This document shows, piece after piece, positions 51,278 to 64,000 of a stretch of 64,000 bases of DNA. The stretch is from positions 771,501-835,500 of the forward strand of contig JAZARR010000188.1 of assembly GCA_037389465.1 (NCBI GenBank), read 5' to 3'. The first letter of the stretch is position 1. Every line of letters begins with the position of its first letter. The translations under genes were made by a program, and so were the position numbers. The notes under the pieces are model-generated. The model had not been told where the DNA came from. It made no database searches and saw only the letters and a list, made by a program, of their open reading frames with translations. Source of the DNA: Baylisascaris procyonis. Lineage: Eukaryota > Nematoda > Chromadorea > Rhabditida > Ascarididae.

Positions 51278-54200
51278 TTATTTATCTATTTATTTGTCTA
51301 TATTTAGCCTTTTGTTCGTAACACCTGCAAATTATACAGCCCCTGCAGGCTGCGATCAGCCCTTTCTAAAAGATTTTTCAAAATGTGAGCGCAGTAAACG
51401 AAAAAAAACGAAAAATTCTTTTTGTTGTTAACTTATATATTACTAATTTCCCCTTATCGCTCTAAGAATAACGTTGTTATCTATAGCAGCTTTATAATTC
51501 AAAAGAATATCTACAAAAATAAATAGACTGGCATCTCTAATACCTCCAAGTCTTTTCTCATATTTGAAAATGCTAAATTCTGAAGGACTCCTCGGATTCA
51601 TCAATGATGATCGCCGTATTGTTTCAACGAGTCGGATCGGCTACCATGTATGAACAGGACGGAAAATTGCATCATTGAAGGATAGGAAGAAAGACTTAAT
51701 ATTTCAAAGGCTTTAATATCTAAACACAAACGTTCTAACTTCATAAACCTTAAGTCCCAAAAAAAGGTATTTCCGTTTCTGGTGATAACCTGACAACACA
51801 CGAATGATAACGAGTATATGATAAATGAAGTGATGAAATCTTAAAATAAGTCGACCACTGATAATAGCTGATAACTGTTAAATCACTGATAACATCAAAA
51901 ATCACCTGCGAGCCATCATGTGATAGCATACGACTGAGACGAGGCAATTGTTCGGGGGGTTTAGCAAGGCACACTTCAATTGTTGATCCATCCTGAAAAA
52001 ATTACAAGCTAAGTTTAATTCTGATAATAAGTTCTTGTCGATAAATCAAGTTAAGGGTAAGCTATAAAAAGAATTTTTGTGAAGTCAAATCTCTGCTCAA
52101 AGAAAAGGATATTTAGGTGGATCTATCCTAGACTTATCCGATCACACCAATGGGACCAATAGAATAGGGGCGTCATACTGCATTTGTATCAATTGAAATA
52201 ATCGAACTTTAACAACCTAATAATCAATCCCCATATACTCCTTCCAGTAATAAATTTTACATGATCTCATTACAATTCGTCGTTTATTGAAAATGGTACT
52301 CAAATGTGTTTTTCTTTCAGAATGGTACCACCAATATCGGAAGCATTTTTATGCATCATATTTGTTAATAATAAATAAAAAAATAGATTTATTTTTATTT
52401 GCAAATATGGTGCCTTATTTCTTATTTCTTTCAGTCTGTTGAAAAAAATCACGATTTATTCGAAGTACTCATATAAAAAATTCCCCAGATTAGCGCTATC
52501 TTTTGGATCTGATCCCAATATTAAAATGTTTCGGATTAATCGTGCGAAAGAAAGGATTGATTTTTTTTTAATTTGAAATTCAAAAATTAAAAAAGAATTT
52601 TTTAATTTTAAAATTTTTTACAGCTATTATCAATTAAAGTAATGAATTCAAATATTATGAAAATGGAATTTGAATTGAACGAATTCAACTGAAATACAAA
52701 TTACCACAAAACTTAAGGGATGTAGTCCTCTACAACAATAACTTCCTCTCCCCCACCCATCTCGTTCTTCTCTTTCTGGAGGAAACAAATGTTTGGTTAG
52801 GTTGTGCGATCTTAGATAGTGTGATTTAGTTTTGAAATTTGAAAAATTCGAAAATTATTAACAAAAATTCCAAATTTACATACTTACTAAATATTAAAAA
52901 ATTATTGCAAATATTAGCATTTAATCTATTGCTTACTAATTGCTAAAAAATTTCAACAATTTTAATTCAATAATTTTCATATATTGCGAATTTATTCAAT
53001 AATTTCCATATTGAAAAAAAAACAAAAAACAAATCAACAATAAAAAAATTCGGCTAACCAATTTAGTATGGTTGAGCTTATTGAGAGCGTTGAGCGCTTT
53101 TTCACGAGTAGTAAAATGAACGAATGCAAAATCACGAATTTTTTTCACTCGTTCAATGCAATGCATATCGCCCATTTCGAAATATTTTCGCAAAGTCATT
53201 TCATCGGTATTTAACATCAAATTTCTAACGTACAATATTTTCACCTGAAAAACTTCCAATTTTTCATCACTGAACCTGAATTCACCTGAAAAGAAAATAT
53301 AAAAATATAAAAATATTGAAATAAAAATATTAAAAAAAAGACAAAAAAAGAAGAAAAATATAGAAATTGATTTTTTTTTCTTATATTACAATAAAAATTT
53401 GGTAGTTTTTGAGGAAATTGTAGAGCCAGCTTGAGGAAACTTAATTAAGACCTGACTGAATTGATATAAAGTAGTAAATTCTTTTCGGCCATAAATTAAA
53501 AGCTGCTGAATTCGTCAATTCCTCGTTTGCATATATGCACTTGTGTATGGTTGTTGCGTTAAATTTAATTCATGATATGCATAAGGATGAGTTAGAATGC
53601 ATAAAGTTTTTTTAGAGAGCAGTTTGGAATTCTCTAGGGCAACGTGATGGCCATGTTTGTCACGATAGTGCAAGGTGACAGATTAGGGGGGGGGGGGGGG
53701 GGTGGAGGGATTAAGCCCACGACATGAGTGAGTCCTCTCCCCTCAATACTCCTCTCCCCCCTTCCCTCGACAATATGGGATTGCCTCGCCAAAATCAAGC
53801 GCTGTGCTCCACGCTTGCAAGCCAGCCAACAAGTACATACAGACTATCATATGGGCACCCATCACGACACATTGCTATCGGCCTGAAGTTTTCGATGTTA
53901 CATGAGCACTGAATGGGATTTGAGGTTACAAAAGGCAGGCAAGTTTTATAATTAACCAACTTGCAGTATGTAAGCTTTGTGTTGCATTTAATTTGCGATC
54001 TCTAAAGAGGGTCTTTGATTTAATGGGAGAGTGGAAACGATCAATTGCAAGAGTACAGATATTTATGACCAAAGATGATATATGATGTCATCTCTAGGAA
54101 AAAATGACGTCACTAAAACGTCACTATGTCAGAGAAAAAACGATTATGTGATAAACAACATCTCGCGATTTGCCTGAATGGTTGAATTTTTACCGCGTCG

Positions 54201-56139
54201 ATTCGATTGTATCGGTATATTCATCACCATCATGATTTTCAAAATGAACTGAATGGTTTACAAGCAGATATTTGTGATGATGCCATAGATTTTCTGATCG
54301 TGAAAGAACCTGATGGTTATTAGCAAGTGGAATAAACCGTTAGATTACTGGTTGGAATATCTGAGCGAATTTTTGAATTTTAGAAATTTCAGAACTTAAA
54401 TTTTTCTTCAGACTTTGGAATTTCAGAATTTTTCTTCATCTTTATTTATAAATACTAAATATTCTCACCTTTTTGAATGCCAAAAAGTAATTCCAAAAAT
54501 AATTCTAAAAATATTTAAAAATATTTATAGATAAAATACGTTATCATATTCCGTTGCAAATTTAGGAGAATTTTATTGTTGGATTTTGTGAATCGATCTC
54601 AGCACGATTTAAATTTTATGGAAAACATTTTAAAATCTTGGTAAAACAATGATAGAAAATTTGCATATAATTCAATTAATGTTCAGTAAATATTTCTTTT
54701 AGAGTATTCTAGCTAATCACATTAAATCTGCTAGATGTTTCATTTAATCCGTATAATTGGATTGAATAGAAATGCAAGAATTGAATTTGAATTACAATAG
54801 AAAATAGAAAAAGTAATTCGGCTAACATTCTCCATGATATCACTATCGACTTGTTGTTCGGGCTCGGCCCAGTCGATGCAAACCGCTTTTCCCCATAACT
54901 GAAAAAAAAAAATTACTTCTTTGTTAAACGAAAACCTAGTAGCACATAACATGAAAGTATATAAAACATCCACAATATCCTGCAGCATTGGAATACTGAA
55001 TGGCTAGAATGGCGGCTAATGGGCGATCTCGTTTGTTCAGCTGTACCACTGCTGAGATCTACCGATCGGATGTAAGGGAGGGAGAGCAGGAAGAGGGGAG
55101 GGGGAGAGGGTTCGGTCATTTCACTCTCGTCCATATAGACCAGACAGTTAGTGTTTGTCGATTACTATATACAGCATACCACCTCAGTAAGGTGAATGCT
55201 ACTCGAAGTAAATTTACGACTTGCCTAGAGTCTGTAGGAGGTTCTAGCCGAACGTATGTATGGGTTGATCGCCGATAAGCAGCTATTAGGAGTCGAATAA
55301 TTTAAGCTTTTTAAATTAAAATGCTTTCTTGCAAACTTTTGAGAGAGCACATCTTATGATGGCCAAGTCTGTCATCATGAATATTTTTATGTGCACTAAA
55401 TGATGATATTCTTCAATAATTTTGTACTTCACTCATCATTTCAAGGGAGTTATACGTATCTGAGAATACGAAAAAATAAGAAAAAATTCACGGAAATTTC
55501 CAACCACTCCGGTTAGTTAGTGACAGATGTGATAAGAAAACCGGCGCAATATGCGCTTTTTTGTATTTCTATTATCGCAGCAAGCAATATCATGAAATAC
55601 CAGCAAATAACAAAAAAATTTCGCGATAGTGTGCACCCATGATTCTAGTAATTTAATCACTCATACAAATCTTCCACAAAGAATGCGTTTTTTGCTACCT
55701 GATCGGTATAAAATAAAAATACAACCGATTGCAAAAATTAACACAAATTTATTGGCATATTTAGGTGACTCCATCCTCTTCCGGTGTTAATTAATCAACC
55801 TGGACGTTGATAGAGATGATGATCGTATGGCATGCAACATGCCTATCAATTTCAATTAATTAACCTCCATAAGTTTAGGAGTTGAAACCACCGGAAACAT
55901 ACACATTTATAAATACGCAGTGCTATATTGTAGGCAAAATGCGCTTCAGAAATGCAAATTTTCTAAGAACGCATAAAATCAATCACCTCCAGTGGATATG
56001 AACGGATTGTTCTGCATATCTCAGCAGTTATTTGAAATTTATTAGGCTCGCTGATGTGCTCAAATCGATGCAGAGACCTCAAAGCCGAATCGTTTTTATG
56101 CATCTTTGCAAGGTCGCATTTTTAGCGTGCAATGTATAC

Positions 56140-56174
<35 letters not shown>

Positions 56175-57470
56175 CGTCTGTTTGTCTGTCTGTCCGTCTG
56201 TCATTTTCAGCTCGCAAAGAGCATAACCTCACCATGCGCAGCTTCGCACATTACCTTAGGATAGAAATTCAGCTTAGCAAACTTAAAAATAAACTTCATC
56301 ATTTCCTCAACTGAAACTCTGTGATAGACAAACAGATGAATGTCGTGCATGGCAATTTCATTGCTGATCGAGTAGCCTGAAACAAATTACGGGCGCTTGA
56401 AGAAACCTAAAATTTGAATTTAAACGGACATTCTGCGGTCAACTAGACCTTTCTTATTGCCTATTCGGCACGGTTTTGAGCATTTATATATAAATTCACA
56501 CGCGATCGTATCTAAATATAAACACACTATGGCGGATATAGATTTTGAGTATTTTTGCAACATATAATCCCTAAATAAAACATTACAGCCAGCTGGTAAT
56601 AATGCGCTAAGCCTTTAGCATTTCTTTTAGCATTCTAATTAGTGTTCATTGGCGTCTAGCGAATTTCGTTGACGAAACAATAGCCGCAGGCTATAGAATT
56701 GCATTTCAACTTCGTGACAGCTGACATATAATTTTTTCTCAGTTATTTTTAAAATGCTGGAATCGCGATTTTAAATTGTCATGATTTTAATGTTTTTCTT
56801 TGAAATTCTGAATTTTTAAAGAATCGTCGTCGGTACAACTCTAAATTACAACCTTGAAAATATATTGTGTGATAATTAAATTATTTAAGATCTAAAAAAA
56901 ACAAGTTTATTAAATCTTAATAGCATCAATTAGGAATATAAGATACTTTTGCATAACAAATTAGTTTATTAAAACAACAATTATTTTTATTTCTGAAGTC
57001 TTGGCAAGGAATAACACAGCGCTTATTCATTTATGAGTATAAAAATATGTGATATTTTAGGGTTCTTTTACTACTAAAGGTACTCATTAATATAAGAGTC
57101 TTAATGACATTTCTTCAAGCAAAATTTCCTATTTTCTTTTCCCGTCAGCCTACCTCTCTCGCTCTCGCTCTCTCTTTCCCTCTCCGGGAAGGGATACTTT
57201 TCGTGGGTTTCTTTCTTGTCTCAAGTAACCAGCTGAGGAAGGGATTGCTGGAGAAAACAGTATTGGTGGACTGTCACAGGAGACATTTTCAACTGTAACA
57301 TAAAACAGACATACGATAAGCGGCTCCTGCAGGAATTTTTTGCGTGCACAAGCGGCCGACTTATGATCGCGATATTCGACAAACGCAAATCCACGATTTC
57401 TGGATTTATCGAGGATTGATGGATAGACGACCAATTCCTCGGCTCCTTCTGTATGTTTCCTGATTTCGGC
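45245..57470 (-). CDS. A1CF/RBM46/RBM47-family RNA-binding protein, 3' part (5' exons outside window)
   Basis: Nuclear/cytoplasmic RRM protein; vertebrate relatives act in C-to-U editing cofactor complexes, splicing and germline mRNA control. Exons in transcript order: 57315-57470, 54827-54898, 53059-53244, 51906-51992, 50606-50997, 49824-49926, 45245-45394; all phases match, 381 residues in the window. RRM2: [21 protein letters not shown] (RNP1 RGFAFVEY), then [17 protein letters not shown]3: [11 protein letters not shown] (RNP2) and [13 protein letters not shown] (RNP1), then [16 protein letters not shown] long Pro/Ser/Thr/Asn-rich linker follows (about 168-300), then a basic run ([11 protein letters not shown]), and a final piece whose YWQISVQHQ...FRYKVSV matches the start of the DND1-type double-stranded RNA-binding domain of the family but stops about 15 residues later. 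RRM1 and the start of RRM2 are missing; none was found up to 64000. The exon at 49824 could alternatively read through to a stop at 49809. Confidence 0.88.
45395..49823. other. Large last intron of the RNA-binding-protein gene
   Basis: 4.4 kb with no further exon recognised on either strand. It contains C/T and G/A tracts (46240-46285, 46995-47015, 47318-47340, 47680-47693) and two copies of a dispersed GACA-bearing repeat (about 48500-48635 and 48840-49105). Confidence 0.6.
48500..49105. repeat. Two copies of a dispersed GACA-bearing repeat
   Basis: Copy one (about 48505-48635) reads CCGGAGTTGGAACTACCGG, then ACAAACGAACAGACAGGCAA, CATTGCCGTAATACG and AAAAGCACATA. Copy two (about 48840-49105) has GTTGAAACTGCCAGACAGAC, a CACACATACAGACA run, CATAGTGCAC and AAAAAGCACATA. 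Related segments lie near 55860, 56100 (inverted), 58830 and 62270. Confidence 0.5.
50215..50350. repeat. 68-bp tandem duplication
   Basis: Two copies (starts 50215 and 50283) of a unit beginning AGATGGACACGGAA; one internal base differs. It lies in the intron between the 50606 and 49926 exon borders. Confidence 0.95.
51121..51300. repeat. TTTA-rich microsatellite with (TA)n core
   Basis: Imperfect TTTA/TTTG/TTCA repeats surround an alternating TA run at 51233-51271. Intronic in the RNA-binding-protein gene; open frames here are composition artefacts. Confidence 0.93.
53686..53702. repeat. G homopolymer run
   Basis: About 17 consecutive G residues, the longest of many G or C runs in the window. 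Intronic. Confidence 0.95.
56085..56225. repeat. Inverted copy of the GACA-bearing repeat
   Basis: (CTGT)n with CCGT variants at 56140-56202. On the minus strand this is a GACA array with the same type of flanks (GCGTGCAATG on the plus side) as the copies near 48.5 and 58.9 kb. Confidence 0.55.
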
Positions 57471-58819
57471 CTGTAATATTAAATGAAATCAATCAATGTT
57501 TTTTTTTTGTGCGCCTCCTATCATATCAATATGGCACTGCTTCAATGAGACGTTTCATAGGCGTTGAATGCGAATACGGTAATGATGCCCATCTATTTTG
57601 ATCGTACTTTCTATATTTAAAAAAAAAAACATTTTGCCGAAAACAACTTCATGAATGTTCACTTGATAAAAATTTTTAAGCTAGAGAAATTTTATATTCA
57701 TGCATTATTCTTATTCGACTATCATCTCGCTTCATTAAGCTTGCTATTCTAGAATACAAAAAAAAAATATTCTCGAATGTTTTTCCACAAGGCAATTCTC
57801 TCGGGCTTCAAAATAATTAGCGTCCCGTTGATCTGCAAATAGATCAATAAGAGTAGTTAATAGCGTTAATTTCTACATGTGCTTATTGCATTCCCCTATC
57901 AGTAGATAACGCTGATAAGAGCTGATAAACAAATTGCAATTCCATTCTTATCAGAATACCATACCGTTAGCGAATGTTCATTGTACACTTATATCAATTT
58001 GCGCATTAAACAATGACATTTTCATCGTATATATAATTAAGAAAAAATTTCGACGTATAAAAAACAACTAATAAATGGTCTTCGTTTTTTAATTCTCTCA
58101 TAAAATTGGTACTTGAAATTTTTGACGTCGAATTTCCGAATCCGAAAGCTTTTCATTGGTTCTAAAACAATCTCGAAAATCTTTATTAATTTTTAATCAT
58201 TTTAAAAATTGCCTTATTTTTAGTTCTCATTAATCTCTCATCTTAATATACGCATTTTCAACCAAAGAATGATTATATCGCTTTAAGAGTATATCTGTTT
58301 CACTTTAAGAAGCTTCCTGCTCATTAGCGTGAAGGAAATTTGATGAATATTTAGGCAACGGAAAAAGTTTGTTTATAAAAAAGTTGCGCATCTAAAAACT
58401 CATAAATCCATGAGAATCCGGTTTATCCACTTGGTTATTAATTTTTTTTTCATTCGATGTGAATACGCGAAGGTGATAGGTGTTCACACCTGCGCAACTG
58501 TGGATTTACTAAGGTGTGCATTTCTACTCACCTGAGCAAGTAGTTTCATAGATCTTTAATGAATTAATTATAAAATATGCGAATTAAAGTTCTCAAATTC
58601 TAATTCATCATTATTCTTTGCGCAAAATTTCGAACAAAAGATGTGTATTTTATGTGACCCAACTCAGGTAGAATGCAACCTACCAACCACAAAATGCATT
58701 TTTTTTCTATCGTTTTTTAGTATACAATCATTTCGAAATTGATAAATTGACGTCAAAAATGGTATAGGTGGTAAAATGGTATAGTCACCTATGGTATACT
58801 TTATATATGTCATCGTAAT

Positions 58820-59050
58820 TCTAGCTTCGATGGCTGTCCAATTCGAACTAACGAACGGACAGATAGACAGACAGACAGACAGACATACATAGATACATAC
58901 GTGCACACATACATATATACATGCATACATACACACATACAGAGAGACAGACAGACAAACAAACAGACAAACAGACAAACAGACAGATAGACAGAAAAGC
59001 ACCTAGATATGCATAGACGCAACATTGCCATAGTGCACTATGTAAATGAA
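58820..59050. repeat. GACA/CATA microsatellite inside a dispersed repeat
   Basis: GACA, GATA and ACATACAT units (58857-58995) sit between CGAACTAACGAACGGACAGA and CAACATTGCCATAGTGCAC, matching the layout of the copies at 48.5-49.1 kb. Confidence 0.6.
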
Positions 59051-62000
59051 AATCTAAGAAGACGTACAATGAGAGAGCATTTTTGTTACAATGCCACTCA
59101 TATGTTCGAACTATTGTTTTCGGAGTGTTGCAAGATCGTTTACTATATCTGAACTGCATATTTTTAAGAAAATCCAAATTTTTAAAAGTTTTTTTCTTGT
59201 TTTCCATTTATCAGATATTTCATTTCTCCTTTTTTTTGAGCCTCTCCTTTCTATTGGCTTGTTTTTTTTCCGTAATATGCAATACTGAAAGAAATTTAGA
59301 AAATAAGTAAGTAAATTCAATAAATAAAAAAAAGATTGATTTATGATTATAAAAGGTGACCACTGATGTCGGTTCTACTCATTAGAGACCGACCGGTATG
59401 TCCTTCAGATAAAGATTTGAATAATTTCAGCAGCAAATTCAAATTTCAATAAATTCATTGCAGTTAATTTCATTGACAATACTCAATTATCACAACAGGG
59501 TGCTGTGTTCACTTTTGAACAGGGAAAATTTGATATGAATCTCCAGTATAAATACAGTTCCGCTAGATATTCTATGTATAGAATGTATCGACCGCATTTT
59601 CGGAAGGATTGATGTTTTACAGGTTTGTTTGGGAGAAAAGTGCGCATTCTTCTTCGTTCTCTGTTCTATGGACTCTTTTTTGTATTGTTCTCAGGGGTGG
59701 TCTTGCTTTCTTTCTGAATACTATCGGTCTGAATTGATGGAGCTTAGGTGATAGCGGGGGAGGGAAGGGAGGGGGTCGTAGGGGTTGGAAGGAGATTGCG
59801 CTTGTAAGTAGAATCATTATCTACAAGTAGCTTAAATAAAGAAAATGTTACTGAAGTGAAAACTGAGCAATTCAAAATGCAAAAAAAGTGATTAAGAAAT
59901 TGTAGGAAATTTTCGATACTATTATTCACTTGTATAATATATGCTTCATTATATGATAGTTAAACGATAAAAACCAGCGGTTCTAAAATTAGAATATTTT
60001 CATGAACATAATACAAAACGATATGACATGTCACATCGAATTTCATATTGATCTATCAACGTTGAAAGGAAATAGAGACATTTGAACGTGTAAAAAAAAC
60101 CTCATAGGTGTTTTTTACCGATAGAATTCTTATTTTATATTCCGTACATTCTTCTTTTCTTTGGTTGATTTGATGAGCATGAATACAAAAAACACATATC
60201 GTGCCTAATATTTTAATATAGCTCTCCATTTGGTTATACCGTAGACAATTGGTTTAGAAAATATAGAGGCTTTTAGAAAAAAATATAGAGGCTATAAGTT
60301 AACCAATTTCAGGTGTAGACGGAATTAGAATAGTCAATATAGAGATGGTTTCGTTCGAAGGTTTGATCCTTCAAAAGCACTCTACCGAAGAAGAATTCGT
60401 TATGACTGAACTCGATGACAGCATAACTTTTTCTATCGTACTAATAAACCGTTTTAGTGGTACTTATTAAATTAGTTACTCGTAATTTATTTCTTTGAAC
60501 TTTGCCGTTGACAATCCGATGTGAGCGTTTGAGATGAGAAAGTGATAAGCCAATATAAATTTTTTTTTACATTGTATCTCTCCTAGAGATTTCAGTATAC
60601 AAGTAGTGCATTGCTTGATGGGGGGAGGGGGGTAAGTGTTGAGGGATTCTCCAGTACTATTTCCTCGACATTTTATCCACAAAAAAGCTTTTAAATTTTA
60701 TTTTATCAGTAAATTTTTTTTTGATCGCTCAGCAAAGAACACTCGACAATTTGATCTCATATTTAGTTTCATCGACTACTTCGAGGGTTTTCGTGAGGGA
60801 GATTTTTGTGAGGGACAGAATAATTTCTTGTAGCATCTCCCTTCTCTCCATTTTCCCCTCCCCTCCTTCCCCAACGACGGTCCCTACTCATGGCGGCAAT
60901 CCAACGATCTATCCGGCTCATACATTGGCATTAAGCGCTTACACATTCATAATTCATTAGCAGTCACTTTACCTTTCTTGAGTGCAACACAGGTGTTATT
61001 GATTTAACGAAAATGAAAATGTTGTAAAGTGCATCTTGCTTCATCGAAGAAAAAATCTAATAACCTTGAAGCATAAGAAAGCGGAATACCTGAATAATTT
61101 TAACTACCCAACATCATCTTATATGTAATACAACCAGTTTAAAAGCTTAATCGTAAAATCAACTCAATGGTTCATCTTTGTAGTGAGGGGGGGGGGAGGG
61201 GGGAGGGCAATTTCCTACTGACCAATACCTCTATGAATTACGAGTAGGTCACTGTGGACAGTTTATTAAATATAAATAAATATAGAAAAAATGAATAAAT
61301 TAATTATTGAAACACAACTAAGTTGTTATACTAGATTGAATCAATGAATGATCGATAATAAAAATACTGGAAATGCTTATATGAAAGAAGAATATATAAA
61401 AGAAAAAGAGCTAGTTATATTATAAAAAAAAATGCATGAAAAATATTTCAGTCTAGAACGTTGATGGTGCATAATGGCACCTGAGGCAGAATACCTCTAT
61501 ATGAACGATTGAGTACATCACCATCAAAGTCAATGTTTCAACTCAGAAAAAACGCACACTTTATTAGTGAAAATTTACATAAGCGATTAGTTGAAATTTG
61601 CATATGCATATTAGAAACGATTCTAATGCCATTTTGGATATTCATCGTTGAGATTTGCCTAATAATTAAAAATTAAAAAGCGCATAGATTGAAAACGTTT
61701 CTTAGTGTTTCTCTTTCCACGCTCTCCACTCCCATCCCCACCTCCTCCCCCTTTCTCCTTTAATCGACATTGAGAACGAAACAAACGTTTTAGCCACTCT
61801 TATGCGTTCGACGTTGCAAAAGCATAAATTGTTCCTATTCCTCTCGGACTTTATTTCCTCTAATCATCCTTTTGCTGTTGAATAAGTTCACTTCCGGTTT
61901 GAAACGATATGAAATTCAAGAACCGACATTTCAAAACCAATACGTCTCATAGTAGCAAATAAATGAACTTATTATAAGATGAGCCTTAACTTTACCTGAC

Positions 62001-63369
62001 ATGAGGCTGCAAAGTTGTCAAAACAATAATAATGCTTAATTATACCTTCATATTCAAACGATCTGGATTACTCTATAAAATTTTATTAAAATACGTGTTT
62101 TTGCTGACCATCCGATGTGAAACGATAATTTTACAGGTATAAAATAGACTGAAAGTTTTTAGCACCTTTACCTATCGATACCAACTTTCGAACTTGATGA
62201 TTCAATGTGAAATATGATATGACAGGTCTATCAAATTCAGGTTATTCTAGTAATTTCCAATAGAAACTATTAAACAGACAGACGCATACAAACATTTACA
62301 ACATTTACATACATGCTATCCAACAGATACATAAATAAATACCAAAGTATTACTTTATCATAAATTTTATGCAGCTATAGAAGTGCGTAAGAATCTATTT
62401 TCTTTTTTTTTTTTTTTGATATTTAGGAGAAGTTCCAGAAAAAACGCAATAAAAACCTAAACGTTCTGAAAAATCTGCAGATTGATCATCTCTTTTTTCT
62501 TTCATCTCCTTACCATCCTCTAAATACGCCTATCAAAATACATATAAATGAAAAATTCCCCGAAGAAAAAAGTAGACTATGAGTGGGAAAAAAATTTTCC
62601 AAACGAAAAAAAAAACATCCGGCGAGCAATATTCATGCAAAGTTGTCTGAACACATTTGAAAGAATTAGTTTTATTGTTCCCTAGTGAGCTGTTAGCTAA
62701 AATCGAAAGAATATTCCAACAATGCCGAAATTTCCTCTCAGAAAAAAAAAACTTGTAATTCGTTATACTTTTTTTTCATATTTGATTAAAATTTAATTCG
62801 TAAAATTCTAAGCTTCATATAAGTGTTGGAAATGGATATACCGAAAGCCAAATAATCCCATATAACTTTAGATGGCCTTTCCCTCTTTACCTGAATAATA
62901 TCTATTCAAAAAGTTTGAAAAACTTTTCTCTCTAAGTTTTTTATTGAATGCACAGAATCCTATCTTTTACTCTGCTATCGTTTATCAAAAGAGTACATTA
63001 CCTAATAAATAAAATTAGTATCTTTCAATAAGAAGTGATAAATATGCAGTAATAAATATGGTTGTTGCATTTGCATAATTTTATATTATATTTCTATTTT
63101 TATCACTTTTGCATAAGGAGCTCATAGTTTATAATGCATACCAAATTCAAATGATCTCATTTAAATAAGCATTTAAAGGATTTTCTATAATGGATCCTAT
63201 TTTATAACTGTATCGACAATGGGTCCTCTTTTATAATTCAAAAATCTCTCACTGAATTTCTCTGCTCTCTCTTCAACTTTTGGGAGAGATAATAGCTTTC
63301 TTGCTTCTACCCTCCTTACGCCATTAAAAAATTATCCTCCTTATTAAGCCAAACTTCCATCACAATACC

Positions 63370-63588
63370 ATGAAAAACAGCTCACTTGAATATGTTAGGA
63401 AGTTTGCAGCAGTTCTTGGGAACAAAAATGCTGCCATCGAAATACCGCAATATACTATCAGATGTGTTGGTGTTTGGCCCTGGGTTTTTAATGACGGATT
63501 ACGATATGCAAATTGTTTCAGAATAGCTGTTCGATATATCAGTACCTTTGCACGTTTTGCACAAGCAAACAATATTACAATACGTTAA
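63370..63588 (+). CDS. Unrecognised 72-residue ORF (weak)
   Basis: ATG (context ACCATGA) to TAA, followed by AATAAA at 63635-63640. Includes IRCVGVWPWVFNDG and a moderately hydrophobic second half. The VGVWP element recalls the N-terminus of insect odorant receptors, but nothing else supports that, and an antisense open frame covers the same bases. It lies antisense to, and probably upstream of or within an intron of, the RNA-binding-protein gene. Confidence 0.22.
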   Translation: MKNSSLEYVRKFAAVLGNKNAAIEIPQYTIRCVGVWPWVFNDGLRYANCFRIAVRYISTFARFAQANNITIR

Positions 63589-64000
63589 ATACAAGTGCAA
63601 GGTATTTTTCCTACTCATCTAATGTCACTAATTCAATAAACGCGTAAAAAGCATTATCTGCTTATCAACTGATATAGCATGCATAATCTTTTTATCACTT
63701 TCTAGTGGGGAAAATGTCTTGTAAGAGACTCTTTTATTGATAAAAAATAAAAAACTGACCATAAAAAATTGTCCTCTTCGAAGTTGGAATATTCGCCACT
63801 ACTAGAAGATATTTCAATTACTTCATTTTCATTGCTGTTATTAAATGAAATCCAATATTTGTATGGAATTTTTTTCAATACGTCGTGTTATATTTATACT
63901 TGACTTTATCGTTTCAGTAATATTGAAGGCTACGCTATAAATCGTATCTTTTTTAGATAACTATAGTGTTTAATAGAAACTTCAATAAAATCAATAAAGA

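Larger units (their letters stand above)
57471..64000. other. Upstream intron or flank of the RNA-binding-protein gene
   Basis: No RRM1 exon could be found on the minus strand. Contents: AT-rich DNA, a (GACA)n-bearing repeat (about 58820-59050, array 58857-58995), a second related segment at 62250-62345, G/A tracts (59756-59785, 60620-60635, 61187-61208) and a C/T tract (60835-60870). A minus-strand open piece at 59636-59760 (basic, RTIQKRVHRTENEEE) has no clear splice borders. Confidence 0.5.

Noticed and set aside
57779..57838. Minus-strand exon after TTGATCTATTTGCAG as part of RRM1
   Set aside because: No reading frame shows RNP motifs or the FVGG element expected there.

Overview
The window is eukaryotic nuclear DNA, AT-rich, with small spliced exons separated by long introns. 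The most likely source is a nematode. Introns run from GT to a pyrimidine/T-rich (C/T)AG. Several start codons sit 10-25 nt after an isolated acceptor-like AG, as expected for spliced-leader trans-splicing. A cysteine-rich exon set resembles the nematode-specific T20D4.11/DUF19 domain. Species cannot be fixed, and a clade III (Spirurina) worm is only a guess. All homology calls are by eye, from recalled family sequences; no search was run.

Layout. 1-3036: AT-rich DNA with no recognised gene. 3037-8050: an unbroken ~5 kb satellite of ATTRC/ATTTC pentamers. 8.8-26.9 kb: mostly non-coding, with (TA)n arrays, homopurine/homopyrimidine tracts, a 26-bp minisatellite, a strong hairpin and two weak gene candidates. 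26889-28756 (+): candidate secreted cysteine-rich gene. 29281-36511 (+): eight-exon prostaglandin reductase 2-like gene with an in-frame TAA at codon 11. 36825-38685 (+): a phase-consistent four-exon candidate coding 65 residues, starting 313 bp after the reductase. 40696-45173 (+): five-exon RNA polymerase III subunit RPC9 (CRCP). 43345-43683 (-): candidate single-exon gene nested in a CRCP intron. 45245-57470 (-): 3' part of an A1CF/RBM46/RBM47-family RNA-binding protein gene whose first exons lie beyond the window. 57471-64000: its intron or upstream DNA, with one weak ORF near the end.

The three confident genes are housekeeping or regulatory and show no shared pathway. The most striking arrangement is tail-to-tail: the RPC9 and RNA-binding-protein stop codons are 71 bp apart, and the poly(A) signal of the latter lies beside the RPC9 stop, so the mature 3' ends should overlap. 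The most striking sequence is the satellite, which has internal domains with different higher-order patterns and whose three sense frames all spell the same pentapeptide.
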